Source: Yersinia proxima (GTDB lineage Bacteria > Pseudomonadota > Gammaproteobacteria > Enterobacterales > Enterobacteriaceae). From it: 64,000 nucleotides of DNA. The first letter of the stretch is position 1; each line of letters opens with the position of its first letter. Positions 1 through 8,346 of this stretch are shown piece by piece. The notes beneath the pieces are model-generated. The model was given only the letters and a program-made list of their open reading frames with translations. It had not been told where the DNA came from and did not search any database. Location of the stretch: the NCBI RefSeq assembly GCF_902170785.1, contig NZ_CABHYG010000014.1:186001-250000 (forward strand), in the 5' to 3' direction. The translations under genes and the position numbers were made by a program.

Positions 1-509
1 ATACCGTATTCCTCGACGATAGTCTGCCGCTGACCGGTTTTATGCTGATTGACACCTTCATTTGGGGTGAACCGGGTGACTTTAAAGACGCTGTAATGCA
101 TATGATTTTGCCCGCGATTGTATTAGGCACCATTCCTCTCGCCGTTATCGTGCGTATGACCCGTTCCTCAATGCTGGAAGTGTTGGGCGAGGATTATATC
201 CGTACCGCGCGCGCCAAAGGTTTGAGTCGGATGCGAGTGATTGTGGTCCATGCCTTGCGCAATGCCTTATTGCCGGTGGTGACCGTGATTGGTTTGCAGG
301 TTGGCACCATGCTGGCGGGCGCGATTTTGACGGAAACCATCTTCTCCTGGCCGGGATTAGGGCGCTGGTTGATGGATGCTTTGCAACGCCGAGATTACCC
401 GGTGGTACAGGGGGGGGTGTTGCTGGTCGCGATCATGATTATTTTAGTTAACTTGCTGGTAGATGTGCTCTATGGCGTAGTTAACCCGCGTATTCGTCAC
501 AAGAAATAA
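1..509 (+). CDS. dppB: Dipeptide ABC transporter permease DppB (5' end outside window)
   Basis: This is the C-terminal half of an inner-membrane permease that imports dipeptides with DppC, the DppD/DppF ATPases and a periplasmic DppA. The frame is open from base 3, upstream of the first ATG at 42, so the gene starts outside the window. About 169 residues are visible, against roughly 339 for the E. coli protein. The binding-protein-dependent transport loop (EDYIRTARAKGLSRMRV, contacting the ATPases) and the end NPRIRHKK are typical of DppB. A run of eight G (410-417) encodes the QGGV stretch and stays in frame. dppC follows after 10 bases, so the genes form one operon. The assignment is secure from sequence and from the four-gene order. 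Confidence 0.95.
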   Translation, partial: TVFLDDSLPLTGFMLIDTFIWGEPGDFKDAVMHMILPAIVLGTIPLAVIVRMTRSSMLEVLGEDYIRTARAKGLSRMRVIVVHALRNALLPVVTVIGLQVGTMLAGAILTETIFSWPGLGRWLMDALQRRDYPVVQGGVLLVAIMIILVNLLVDVLYGVVNPRIRHKK

Positions 510-519
510 GGGGCGCAGA

Positions 520-1422
520 ATGTCTCAACTTACTGAGTCTACAGTAAAAAGTGCGCCGAAACCGATGACTCCTTTGCAGGAGTTTTGGCACTATTTTAAG
601 CGCAATAAAGGGGCTGTAATCGGCCTGTTTTACATCATTATCATGCTAATAATTGCTGCAGGCGCTACCTGGCTTGCCCCACATGGGCCGGCAGAGCAAT
701 TTCGCGATGCATTGCTAAAGCCCCCAGTTTGGGAAGCAGGCGGTAGCTGGAAATTTATTCTCGGTACTGATGATGTGGGCCGCGATGTCTTGTCCCGCCT
801 GATGTACGGTGCTCGTCTCTCGCTGTTGGTTGGCTGCCTGGTGGTGGTGCTGTCACTGGTAATGGGCGTGGTTTTCGGTTTACTGGCCGGTTATTTCGGT
901 GGGATTGTCGATGCCATCATCATGCGTGTGGTCGATATCATGCTGGCACTGCCAAGCCTGTTGCTGGCACTGGTGTTGGTGGCGGTATTCGGCCCTTCCA
1001 TTGTCAATGCCTCGTTGGCGCTAACCTTTGTCGCCTTGCCGCACTACGTGCGATTGACGCGAGCTGCCGTGCTGGTTGAGGTAAATCGCGACTACGTCAC
1101 GGCCTCAAGAGTGGCCGGTGCGGGTGCGATGCGCCAAATGTTTATCAATATTTTGCCAAACTGCCTCGCGCCGTTGATCGTGCAGGCTTCTCTCGGCTTC
1201 TCTAACGCCATTCTGGATATGGCGGCTCTCGGCTTCCTCGGCATGGGTGCACAACCGCCAACACCAGAATGGGGCACCATGCTCTCTGATGTGTTGCAGT
1301 TTGCCCAAAGCGCCTGGTGGGTCGTGACCTTCCCCGGTGTGGCGATTCTGCTGACGGTTCTGGCGTTTAACCTGATGGGGGACGGCCTGCGTGATGCTCT
1401 CGACCCCAAACTCAAGCAGTAA
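520..1422 (+). CDS. dppC: Dipeptide ABC transporter permease DppC
   Basis: Second membrane subunit of the dipeptide (and, in E. coli, haem) importer. At 300 residues it has the usual length. An N-terminal cytoplasmic segment is followed by a transmembrane helix (about 32-54), the OppC-type periplasmic segment containing LGTDDVGRDVLSRL, and the membrane domain with the cytoplasmic loop RDYVTASRVAGAGAMRQMF that docks on the ATPases. It ends GDGLRDALDPKLKQ, as in the OppC/DppC family. A GGGGCGCAGA stretch precedes the ATG. dppD starts 15 bases after the stop. Confidence 0.96.
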   Translation: MSQLTESTVKSAPKPMTPLQEFWHYFKRNKGAVIGLFYIIIMLIIAAGATWLAPHGPAEQFRDALLKPPVWEAGGSWKFILGTDDVGRDVLSRLMYGARLSLLVGCLVVVLSLVMGVVFGLLAGYFGGIVDAIIMRVVDIMLALPSLLLALVLVAVFGPSIVNASLALTFVALPHYVRLTRAAVLVEVNRDYVTASRVAGAGAMRQMFINILPNCLAPLIVQASLGFSNAILDMAALGFLGMGAQPPTPEWGTMLSDVLQFAQSAWWVVTFPGVAILLTVLAFNLMGDGLRDALDPKLKQ

Positions 1423-1437
1423 CAGAGGTAGAGAGAG

Positions 1438-2418
1438 ATGGCACTTTTAAATGTAGATAAACTGTCGGTGCATTTCGGTGACGAAGGTGCGCCGTTCAAA
1501 GCCGTAGACCGCATCAGTTACAGCATTGAGCAAGGTCAGGTGGTCGGAATTGTCGGTGAATCTGGCTCTGGTAAATCAGTCAGTTCATTGGCAATCATGG
1601 GGCTGATTGATTACCCCGGGAAAGTGATGGCCGATAAGCTGGAGTTTAATGGCCGCGATCTGACCAAGATTTCTGAAAAAGAGCGGCGTCAATTAGTGGG
1701 CGCGGAAGTGGCAATGATCTTCCAAGATCCGATGACCAGCCTTAACCCGTGCTATACCGTCGGTTTCCAGATAATGGAAGCGCTGAAGGTACATCAGGGC
1801 GGCAATCGTAAAACGCGTCATCAGCGGGCTGTGGATTTGCTGACATTGGTGGGTATTCCTGATCCGGCTTCACGTTTGGATGTGTATCCGCACCAGCTTT
1901 CCGGTGGGATGAGCCAGCGCGTGATGATTGCTATGGCCATTGCGTGTAAGCCAAAACTGCTGATCGCCGATGAGCCGACAACCGCGCTGGATGTGACCAT
2001 TCAGGCGCAAATTATTGAGTTACTGCTGGAATTACAGCAGCGCGAAAATATGGCGCTGTTGCTGATTACGCATGACCTGGCACTGGTGGCTGAGGCGGCT
2101 CATCATATTATTGTGATGTACGCCGGTCAGGTGGTGGAAACCGGTAAATCGTCGGAAATCTTCCGTGCGCCACGCCATCCATACACTCAGGCGTTGTTGC
2201 GGGCGTTACCGGAGTTTGCACAGGATAAAGCGCGGTTGGCATCATTACCGGGTGTGGTTCCTGGTAAATATGACCGCCCTGAAGGTTGCCTGCTTAACCC
2301 GCGTTGTCCGTATGCCAATGATCGCTGTCGCCGTGAAGAACCTGAACTGTTGGGGCCAGCGGGGCGTCAGGTTAAATGCCATACACCGCTCGATGATGCG
2401 GGGAGGCCGACCATATGA
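1438..2418 (+). CDS. dppD: Dipeptide ABC transporter ATPase DppD
   Basis: Cytoplasmic ATPase that pairs with DppF to power dipeptide import. All ABC motifs are present: Walker A GESGSGKS near residue 41, Q-loop in [12 protein letters not shown], signature [12 protein letters not shown], Walker B LLIADEPT and the switch histidine in LLITHDLA. The C-terminal oligopeptide-transporter extension holds the spaced cysteines ([14 protein letters not shown] and a later C) that bind an iron-sulfur cluster in E. coli DppD. At 326 residues the length is normal. A GAGAGAG ribosome-binding site lies just before the ATG. The stop overlaps the dppF start (ATGA), showing translational coupling. Confidence 0.97.
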   Translation: MALLNVDKLSVHFGDEGAPFKAVDRISYSIEQGQVVGIVGESGSGKSVSSLAIMGLIDYPGKVMADKLEFNGRDLTKISEKERRQLVGAEVAMIFQDPMTSLNPCYTVGFQIMEALKVHQGGNRKTRHQRAVDLLTLVGIPDPASRLDVYPHQLSGGMSQRVMIAMAIACKPKLLIADEPTTALDVTIQAQIIELLLELQQRENMALLLITHDLALVAEAAHHIIVMYAGQVVETGKSSEIFRAPRHPYTQALLRALPEFAQDKARLASLPGVVPGKYDRPEGCLLNPRCPYANDRCRREEPELLGPAGRQVKCHTPLDDAGRPTI

Positions 2419-3437
2419 GTCAACCTACTGATATGAAAAATGAATCACAGGCAACCAAGCCACTGTTACAAGCCATTGATTTAAAAAAATACTATCCGGT
2501 CAAAAAAGGGTTATTTGCGCCGGAACGCCTGGTTAAAGCGCTGGATGGTGTTTCATTCACTTTAGAGCGCGGCAAAACATTGGCGGTGGTTGGCGAATCG
2601 GGTTGTGGGAAATCCACTCTTGGCCGCTTACTGACCATGATAGAAATCCCAACTGGGGGTGAACTTTACTACCAGGGTCAGGATCTGCTCAAGCCAGATG
2701 AAAGTGCTGAGAAGCTGCGGCGGCAGAAAATCCAGATTGTGTTCCAGAACCCTTATGGTTCGTTGAACCCGCGTAAGAAAGTGGGGCAGATCCTGGAAGA
2801 ACCGCTGCAAATCAATACCAAACTTAGCAGCAAAGAGCGCCGCGAAAAAACATTGGCGATGATGGCGAAAGTTGGCCTGAAAACTGAGCATTATGACCGT
2901 TATCCGCATATGTTCTCCGGCGGTCAGCGCCAGCGTATCGCCATTGCGCGCGGGTTGATGTTGAACCCGGATGTGGTGATTGCCGATGAACCGGTTTCTG
3001 CGCTGGATGTGTCGGTGCGGGCACAGGTATTGAACCTGATGATGGATTTACAACAAGAGCTGGGGCTGTCGTATGTCTTTATCTCCCATGACTTGTCAGT
3101 GGTTGAACATATTGCTGATGAAGTGATGGTGATGTATCTGGGCCGTTGTGTTGAAAAAGGCAGCAAAGAGGCCATTTTCAATAATCCGCGTCACCCTTAT
3201 ACGCAAGCATTGTTATCTGCTACGCCACGGTTGAATCCGGATATGCGCCGTGAGCGTATCAAGTTAACCGGTGAATTGCCGAGTCCAATGAGCCCACCGC
3301 CAGGTTGTGCATTTAATGCGCGTTGCCGCCGGGCATTTGGCACTTGTACTCAGTTACAGCCACAACTGAAGAAATATGGCGACCAAATGGTAGCTTGTTT
3401 TGCCGTCGATCAGGATGAAGCGGAAAAGGCCAGTTAA
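2415..3437 (+). CDS. dppF: Dipeptide ABC transporter ATPase DppF
   Basis: Second ATPase subunit of the dipeptide importer. Motifs are complete: Walker [10 protein letters not shown]-loop [12 protein letters not shown], signature [15 protein letters not shown], Walker B VVIADEP and switch VFISHDLS. The C-terminus carries the [15 protein letters not shown] cysteine pattern seen in Opp/Dpp ATPases. The start overlaps the dppD stop by four bases. The reading frame begins [15 protein letters not shown]; an internal ATG seven codons in could also serve. It is the last gene of the operon and is followed by a clear intrinsic terminator. Confidence 0.97.
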   Translation: MSQPTDMKNESQATKPLLQAIDLKKYYPVKKGLFAPERLVKALDGVSFTLERGKTLAVVGESGCGKSTLGRLLTMIEIPTGGELYYQGQDLLKPDESAEKLRRQKIQIVFQNPYGSLNPRKKVGQILEEPLQINTKLSSKERREKTLAMMAKVGLKTEHYDRYPHMFSGGQRQRIAIARGLMLNPDVVIADEPVSALDVSVRAQVLNLMMDLQQELGLSYVFISHDLSVVEHIADEVMVMYLGRCVEKGSKEAIFNNPRHPYTQALLSATPRLNPDMRRERIKLTGELPSPMSPPPGCAFNARCRRAFGTCTQLQPQLKKYGDQMVACFAVDQDEAEKAS

Positions 3438-3468
3438 CACTGAAATAAAGCCATATAGCCTCTATTAG

Positions 3469-3495
3469 AAACGCCGAATATTCGGCGTTTTTTAT
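3469..3495 (+). terminator. Intrinsic terminator of the dpp operon
   Basis: A perfect stem AACGCCGAAT / ATTCGGCGTT with almost no loop is followed by a T-rich tract, about 30 bases after the dppF stop. Confidence 0.9.
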
Positions 3496-3761
3496 TTAAC
3501 ATAAATAGGGTGGCGGCTTATGGTGAATAAATATTAGTAAGTAAATTATTTATGTTTGAGTGATATGAAAATGAAATAGCGCCATAGGTGATGTTTATAA
3601 TCAGAGCCAAAGTATGGATTTAAAATGATATGGATCACATTTCTTATCGATGGGTGAACAATATTATTGTTATTATTTAGCGAATATTCTAGCGATTAAT
3701 TAGTTTCCCTTTATGAGTATCAGGGTATTTGGGGCTGATATAAGCACGTAAATATTAATAA

Positions 3762-3790
3762 AAAAGAGTGCAATGAATGCACTCTTTTAA
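3762..3790 (-). terminator. Intrinsic terminator, bcsEFG side (possibly bidirectional)
   Basis: The stem AAAAGAGTGCA / TGCACTCTTTT is an inverted repeat with A-runs on the left and T-runs on the right, so it can end transcription from either direction. It lies about 28 bases beyond the bcsG stop. Confidence 0.85.
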
Positions 3791-3817
3791 ATATAAATAT
3801 CAGTAATACCACGATCT

Positions 3818-5473
3818 TTATTGTGGGTAAGGCACCCAATCACCGCCATTTAACCGAATATAGGGTTTCCCCTGATATTGCATCACAATAGCATTATCAT
3901 TTTCGGATATTACGGCGGTCTCTGGTAAGCCTTGTGTCAGGGTCTGCCAATCTACACTTGGGGTGGTAAACACTTTGCCATCCACCATGCGTGATACTAA
4001 TTCAGAAATAGCCAAATAGCTGCTTGGCGCACTGACCACTACCGGGGTGGCAGGTTGTGGCGCTTTCATGCCAATCAACTTAATCCCGACCGGGATATGG
4101 GTGATGCTAGGGCTTGGGATATCGCGTAGACCAGACATCTGCATTTTATCACCAACCAGCGCTGCACCGTGCTCTGGCACCACGACTACCATGACTTTCC
4201 GACCCGATTTCTCCAGCTCTTCGAGGAAGGTGTTCAACTGGTCAAATAGGGTTTGGGCGCGGGCACGATAATCAGCCGATTTATTGGTGCCGACGAAACG
4301 ATTACCATCATGTAAGGGTATGATATTCATGAAAGTTGCGCTGCGAGTATCACCGCCATTCTTCTGCTGTTCCAGCCAACGATTCAGTAGTTCCAGATCG
4401 TTATAAATCGGCTCACCGTCAAAGGAAGCCAATTGATTACTAATACCTTTCTGCGACATCATCGGTGCGCGCATATTGCCGTCATCCTGGATGTTTTGCA
4501 GATAGTTACCAAAGACACCGGAATGATCCATCATCAACTGTGAGGTAAATCCAAGTTTAGCTAGGTTATCAAACAGATAGCATTGTTGATCTTGTGGCTG
4601 ATACAGATCTTTATGGGATGACTGGCCGCAACTGGCGCGTAACAGGCGGATAGACGCCGGGCCACTGTAGGCGGTGGCTGAGTTGAAGTTTTTGAACAGA
4701 ATATCAAACTTGCTCCACAGCGGGTGTTTATCCAGTTGAATAGCCTCAATATCTGACCATGACAGTGAACAGATATTAATAACTAATAAATCAAAGGGTT
4801 GTGCGTCTCCTGGCAGTGAGGCCGGGAATGTCGTGTGACGAGTTTTCTCTTGCTCATAAAAAGCATTCAGATGAGCGGTAAGATTTGCATCGGTAGGCGG
4901 GCCACCGGCTTCAACAGGGTTGCTCCCGGCTGCTGCTGAGGGTTGATCCGTGCTCGCTGGCGCAGTTGTCGCTGCCGTCTCCGCACTGGGAGCCAGAGAA
5001 AATGCTGGCCCGGCAATACCGGCGACGTTCAGCCAGATCATAGCGGCGACGACAAAAACGGTGACGCGAATCCATTGTGAAATAAACAGGTAGCCTACCA
5101 GAATGACAAAAGCGGTTCCTATCATCGCCCAGTTAATGAAACGGCTAAGTAATTCAATTAGATAGCTAAAGCTAAAGCCCGTGATCTGTGAGCCTTGGCT
5201 CATGATGCTGTTGATACCCGGCAGCCAGGTATCGTGATAAAGCAAGCCGATACCAATGGGGATGGCTAGCCAATGACGCCAGCGGTGGACACGATATGCT
5301 GGGATCGGGAACAGAAGAAAGGCCAGAAACACCAGGTTTGCCAGCGGGTGGAAGTTCAGATAACCAAACCACAGTAGGGCAAATTTGAGGAGGAAGTAGT
5401 AGTTCCATGCACCCAAACCGCGCCAATAACGCCACGGGCTCTGCGACTCTTGCTGTTTATTTTTTGCGTTCAT
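3818..5473 (-). CDS. bcsG: Cellulose phosphoethanolamine transferase BcsG
   Basis: Inner-membrane enzyme that transfers phosphoethanolamine from phosphatidylethanolamine to cellulose in the periplasm. At 551 residues it is close to the E. coli protein. The N-terminal third has several hydrophobic helices (about 24-160). A low-complexity Ala/Ser/Thr/Pro linker (about 165-195) leads into the periplasmic alkaline-phosphatase-fold domain. Visible catalytic elements are INICSLSWSDIE, the YSGPASIRLLRASCGQ segment carrying the nucleophilic serine, PLHDGNR and VVPEHGAAL. The end YIRLNGGDWVPYPQ matches E. coli BcsG. It sits two bases after bcsF in the leftward bcsEFG operon, which marks an E. coli-type (class II) system. 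Confidence 0.97.
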   Translation of the reverse strand: MNAKNKQQESQSPWRYWRGLGAWNYYFLLKFALLWFGYLNFHPLANLVFLAFLLFPIPAYRVHRWRHWLAIPIGIGLLYHDTWLPGINSIMSQGSQITGFSFSYLIELLSRFINWAMIGTAFVILVGYLFISQWIRVTVFVVAAMIWLNVAGIAGPAFSLAPSAETAATTAPASTDQPSAAAGSNPVEAGGPPTDANLTAHLNAFYEQEKTRHTTFPASLPGDAQPFDLLVINICSLSWSDIEAIQLDKHPLWSKFDILFKNFNSATAYSGPASIRLLRASCGQSSHKDLYQPQDQQCYLFDNLAKLGFTSQLMMDHSGVFGNYLQNIQDDGNMRAPMMSQKGISNQLASFDGEPIYNDLELLNRWLEQQKNGGDTRSATFMNIIPLHDGNRFVGTNKSADYRARAQTLFDQLNTFLEELEKSGRKVMVVVVPEHGAALVGDKMQMSGLRDIPSPSITHIPVGIKLIGMKAPQPATPVVVSAPSSYLAISELVSRMVDGKVFTTPSVDWQTLTQGLPETAVISENDNAIVMQYQGKPYIRLNGGDWVPYPQ

Positions 5474-5475
5474 GG

Positions 5476-5664
5476 TTATTTCTTAGTCTGTGAAGATGAG
5501 CCATCACGCAACCAGATCCCTTCTGATTTTAAATAGCGCGCGGATATGAATAAATGCTGTTTTTTCTCCCACCACCGTGGAAACCAGCGGCGAGCCATAT
5601 AGCCCATTGGGAAAAAAATAATGGCCCCCAGCAACAGAATTTGCCAAATATCATTAAGATTCAT
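5476..5664 (-). CDS. bcsF: Small membrane protein BcsF
   Basis: A 62-residue protein with one hydrophobic helix (about residues 7-24, WQILLLGAIIFFPMGYMA) followed by a basic tail (RRWFPRWWEKKQH). BcsF in E. coli is a single-pass inner-membrane protein reported to help recruit the BcsE-BcsQ-BcsR module to the BcsG/BcsA membrane complex. Its start overlaps the bcsE stop by four bases and bcsG follows after two, so the three genes are translated together. Identification rests on position, length and topology. Confidence 0.92.
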   Translation of the reverse strand: MNLNDIWQILLLGAIIFFPMGYMARRWFPRWWEKKQHLFISARYLKSEGIWLRDGSSSQTKK

Positions 5665-7217
5665 TGGGCGTTCTCCTGAGAACCGATATTCAGTGTCAGT
5701 GGCACGGGGGTGTGTCGGGCGCGTGCCGTTTGCTCTGGCACATCAACTTCTTGTTTATAAGTCTTTTTATCACCAGTGGCTTGCCATACCTCGGGAGTAT
5801 TTATCATTCGGTTCATCTCCGAGATGATTTCTTGATCCTGATACCACACCAGCCGGTTACTGAATGCTTCGGCTACTGGTAAGCGGAAAATATGGCTTAA
5901 TGCAGTATCTAAGTCATTGATACGGCATGTGGAAAGGAATAATAACACCCGATTATCAGACACCGTCACCACGTCGCCATAGCGGCGCAAATGGCACAGC
6001 GTCAGTGCCTGACGCGCCTGTAGCCCCGGCACGGCCCGTAGTGCGACTAATACACCTTTGCCGTTTTCCGGTAACAAGGTGTTGTTCATGAGCTGCAATA
6101 CCGATTGGCAGAACTCCGTAGGGGGCAGATAGCCTTTGAGTTGAAGGGGGCGCAATGCTTCCAGTAGTGCATTGATATCTTCTGGAACATGGCGTGAGAA
6201 GCGCTGCCCCTGAATCCCTTCCAGCATGGTCAGAAAACGCGACAGTGGCGCAACATGGGGCACAATCAGATTGGCCCCGCAGGCCAGTAACAAGCGCTCG
6301 TCGCTGTAGCGCAAGCTGGCGTGCATTTCGCGCACCACAATTTTGACGCTATTGCCGCGTTGACGGCGGATGTTGTGGATTTGATGCGCCATTTCATCAA
6401 TCTGCTCACTCTGATTCAGCGCAAAAATAAGTGTTGCGGCGTGCGCTGTCATTGCGCGCTGAGCCAGAGAGGTATTGGATTCCAGCAGTTGCCAGTGGGT
6501 AGAAAGGGGTGGCGCACCTTCCAGAATACTGGTTTCGGCTAAATACAGATGCTCATCATTGCGTGATTGCGGCAGAGCTTGCTGGACTTCATCCGCCATG
6601 CTCCAGCCTTGCTCATCGGCTTCGAGCAAAACCAACTGGTTGGCGGTCACCCCTTTTACCGTGCTCCACCAGGAAACCACATATTGTGCATTATCCTGCT
6701 GCCATTGCAGATTAGCTAAACCTTGTAAATAACGGTGCTGACTGACCAACTGATTTTTGATTTTATTAATGCCAGTGCTATGACAAATCACCAGTAATGT
6801 GCAGTTCTGGGTTTCCAGCCATTGTTGAATATGTTGTAGCCATTGCTGCATTTCTTCGCTGGTAAAGGTTTGCCACAGATTCGCGGGTGCAAACAAAATG
6901 AAGAGTCGCTGTTGTGGACGTAGCGAACGCATTAAATCATGAGTTAAATATTTTAAGGCGTTTTTTTGAGCAGGTAAGGTAAATAGCGGTAATTTACTGG
7001 GGCCAGAATCACCAATATTGTTCAAGATATTTTCAGGTTTTTGTCCTGAACAAATCAATGCTGCTCGGGTATTTTCAGGTTGGCTACGAATAATCTGCTG
7101 GCAGAATAAATTAGCGTCAACTTGACGTTCAATATTGATCCAATAGAATCCAGGAGCCTGCATGACGGCTAATTCATCCCAGATTTTTCGAACACCTAAT
7201 GAGAAAGATCGTGACAT
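5661..7217 (-). CDS. bcsE: c-di-GMP-binding cellulose regulator BcsE
   Basis: Cytoplasmic protein that binds c-di-GMP and is required for full cellulose output. The open frame extends 26 codons further, but MSRSFSLGVRKIWDEL at 7217 aligns with the E. coli N-terminus, so that ATG is chosen (518 residues). An N-terminal degenerate ATPase/REC-like region is followed by a GIL domain near residues 360-490. The c-di-GMP-binding RxGD motif appears as RRYGDVVTVSDNR, and the conserved FLSTCRINDLDTAL follows. The gene is divergent from bcsR and overlaps bcsF by four bases. Confidence 0.95.
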   Translation of the reverse strand: MSRSFSLGVRKIWDELAVMQAPGFYWINIERQVDANLFCQQIIRSQPENTRAALICSGQKPENILNNIGDSGPSKLPLFTLPAQKNALKYLTHDLMRSLRPQQRLFILFAPANLWQTFTSEEMQQWLQHIQQWLETQNCTLLVICHSTGINKIKNQLVSQHRYLQGLANLQWQQDNAQYVVSWWSTVKGVTANQLVLLEADEQGWSMADEVQQALPQSRNDEHLYLAETSILEGAPPLSTHWQLLESNTSLAQRAMTAHAATLIFALNQSEQIDEMAHQIHNIRRQRGNSVKIVVREMHASLRYSDERLLLACGANLIVPHVAPLSRFLTMLEGIQGQRFSRHVPEDINALLEALRPLQLKGYLPPTEFCQSVLQLMNNTLLPENGKGVLVALRAVPGLQARQALTLCHLRRYGDVVTVSDNRVLLFLSTCRINDLDTALSHIFRLPVAEAFSNRLVWYQDQEIISEMNRMINTPEVWQATGDKKTYKQEVDVPEQTARARHTPVPLTLNIGSQENAQ

Positions 7218-7413
7218 GGATTCTTTATCTGCTTTCGTTAAAGTGCTATTGGGCCAATGACTGGATAAATTCAAAGAACAATTGTAACATTGCAATAAGT
7301 ATTAACCAATCTCCCTGCCTTGATATTAATCTAAGACTCATCTTATTGGGAGAAAGTATACTCCACTTATTGTTATACTTAATTACCATAGCCTATTTTC
7401 TAAAGGCGGATAA
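7218..7413. promoter_or_regulatory. Divergent promoter region bcsE / bcsR
   Basis: This 196-base AT-rich gap separates the two divergent bcs operons and must hold both promoters. AAAGGCGGATAA just before the bcsR ATG is its ribosome-binding site. No operator was recognised with confidence. Confidence 0.6.
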
Positions 7414-7605
7414 ATGAAGACGATAATAAATCGATTCCATGAGAAAACTTCACTTGAAGCTCAGGATGATCTACTAGCATTAAGTCAGGCTTTCTCGTTA
7501 CCCACGTTAAGTTATGTCGATATTGTCCGCCAGGAACGATTAACTAAAATGATGGCTCGCTGGCCATTGCTAGCCGAATTAGCGCAATCCGCAGGGAGTG
7601 AATAG
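7414..7605 (+). CDS. bcsR: Cellulose synthase accessory protein BcsR
   Basis: A 63-residue soluble protein. The core LSQAFSLPTLSYVDI and the end RWPLLAELAQ are the hallmarks of BcsR (YhjR), which in E. coli forms a complex with BcsQ and BcsE at the synthase and is needed for secretion. It is first in the rightward bcs operon, three bases before bcsQ, behind a good Shine-Dalgarno sequence. Confidence 0.94.
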   Translation: MKTIINRFHEKTSLEAQDDLLALSQAFSLPTLSYVDIVRQERLTKMMARWPLLAELAQSAGSE

Positions 7606-7608
7606 TCT

Positions 7609-8346
7609 ATGCCGGTATTGGCATTACAAGGTGTAAGAGGGGGCATTGGTACAACCTCGGTCACCGCAGCTCTGGCTTGGGCATTACAGCAACTGGATGA
7701 ATCGGTTTTGGTGATCGATTTTTCACCGGATAATTTACTGCGATTGCACTTTAACATGAGTTTTGAGCAATCCCGTGGTTGGGCTAAAGCTGAAGTGGAT
7801 GGCGAAGGCTGGCAGCAAGGGGCGATGCGCTATACCGAGAAGCTGGATTTCTTACCGTTCGGTCAACTGACTCAAGTTGAAAACGAACAACTCAGTGCAT
7901 CGTTGCAGCAACATCCTCGTCAATGGCAGGAGAACCTGTCCCGACTGCTTGCCAATGCGAGTTATCGCTGGATTTTGTTGGATATCCCCGCCGGTGATAG
8001 CGCATTTACCCGTCAGGCACTGGCGCTGGCTGATCAAACCCTGATTCTGATTCATGCCGATGCCAGTTGCCATATCCGCCTGCATCAGCAAAATTTGCCT
8101 GCCGGCTGCCATTTTCTACTTAATCAGTTCTCTGCCAGCAGCCGTTTACAACAGGATTTACATCAGCTCTGGCTGCAAAGTCTGGATAGCTTATTACCCA
8201 TATTTATTCATCGCGATGAAGCAGTGGCCGAAGCATTGGCAGCCAAACAGCCATTGGGTGAATACAGTGCGCAAAGCCTGGCGGCAGAAGAAGTGATGAC
8301 TCTGGCAAATTGGTGCCTGATCAATGCTACGGAAAGCAGCCTATGA
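7609..8346 (+). CDS. bcsQ: MinD/ParA-like ATPase BcsQ
   Basis: SIMIBI-class ATPase (245 residues) that assembles with BcsR and BcsE at the cytoplasmic face of the cellulose synthase and, in E. coli, at the cell pole. The deviant Walker A is GVRGGIGTTSVTAAL near residues 7-21, which lacks the usual second lysine but is the form found in E. coli BcsQ. Switch-type motifs LVIDFSPDNLLRLHF and WILLDIPAGD follow. The ending AAEEVMTLANWCL matches E. coli. In E. coli K-12 this gene has a stop mutation that blocks cellulose production; here it is intact. It overlaps bcsA by ATGA. Confidence 0.96.
   Translation: MPVLALQGVRGGIGTTSVTAALAWALQQLDESVLVIDFSPDNLLRLHFNMSFEQSRGWAKAEVDGEGWQQGAMRYTEKLDFLPFGQLTQVENEQLSASLQQHPRQWQENLSRLLANASYRWILLDIPAGDSAFTRQALALADQTLILIHADASCHIRLHQQNLPAGCHFLLNQFSASSRLQQDLHQLWLQSLDSLLPIFIHRDEAVAEALAAKQPLGEYSAQSLAAEEVMTLANWCLINATESSL

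Larger units (their letters stand above)
3438..3817. other. Intergenic region between convergent dppF and bcsG
   Basis: Apart from the two terminators at its ends this AT-rich stretch shows no open frame with a ribosome-binding site and no recognisable RNA gene. E. coli carries the small toxic LdrD/RdlD pair in the equivalent position; nothing resembling it is seen here. Confidence 0.6.

Noticed and set aside
1092-1514. Open frame of 140 codons antisense to dppC/dppD
   Set aside because: It lies opposite two well-supported genes, has no ribosome-binding site and no family features; it is a shadow frame.
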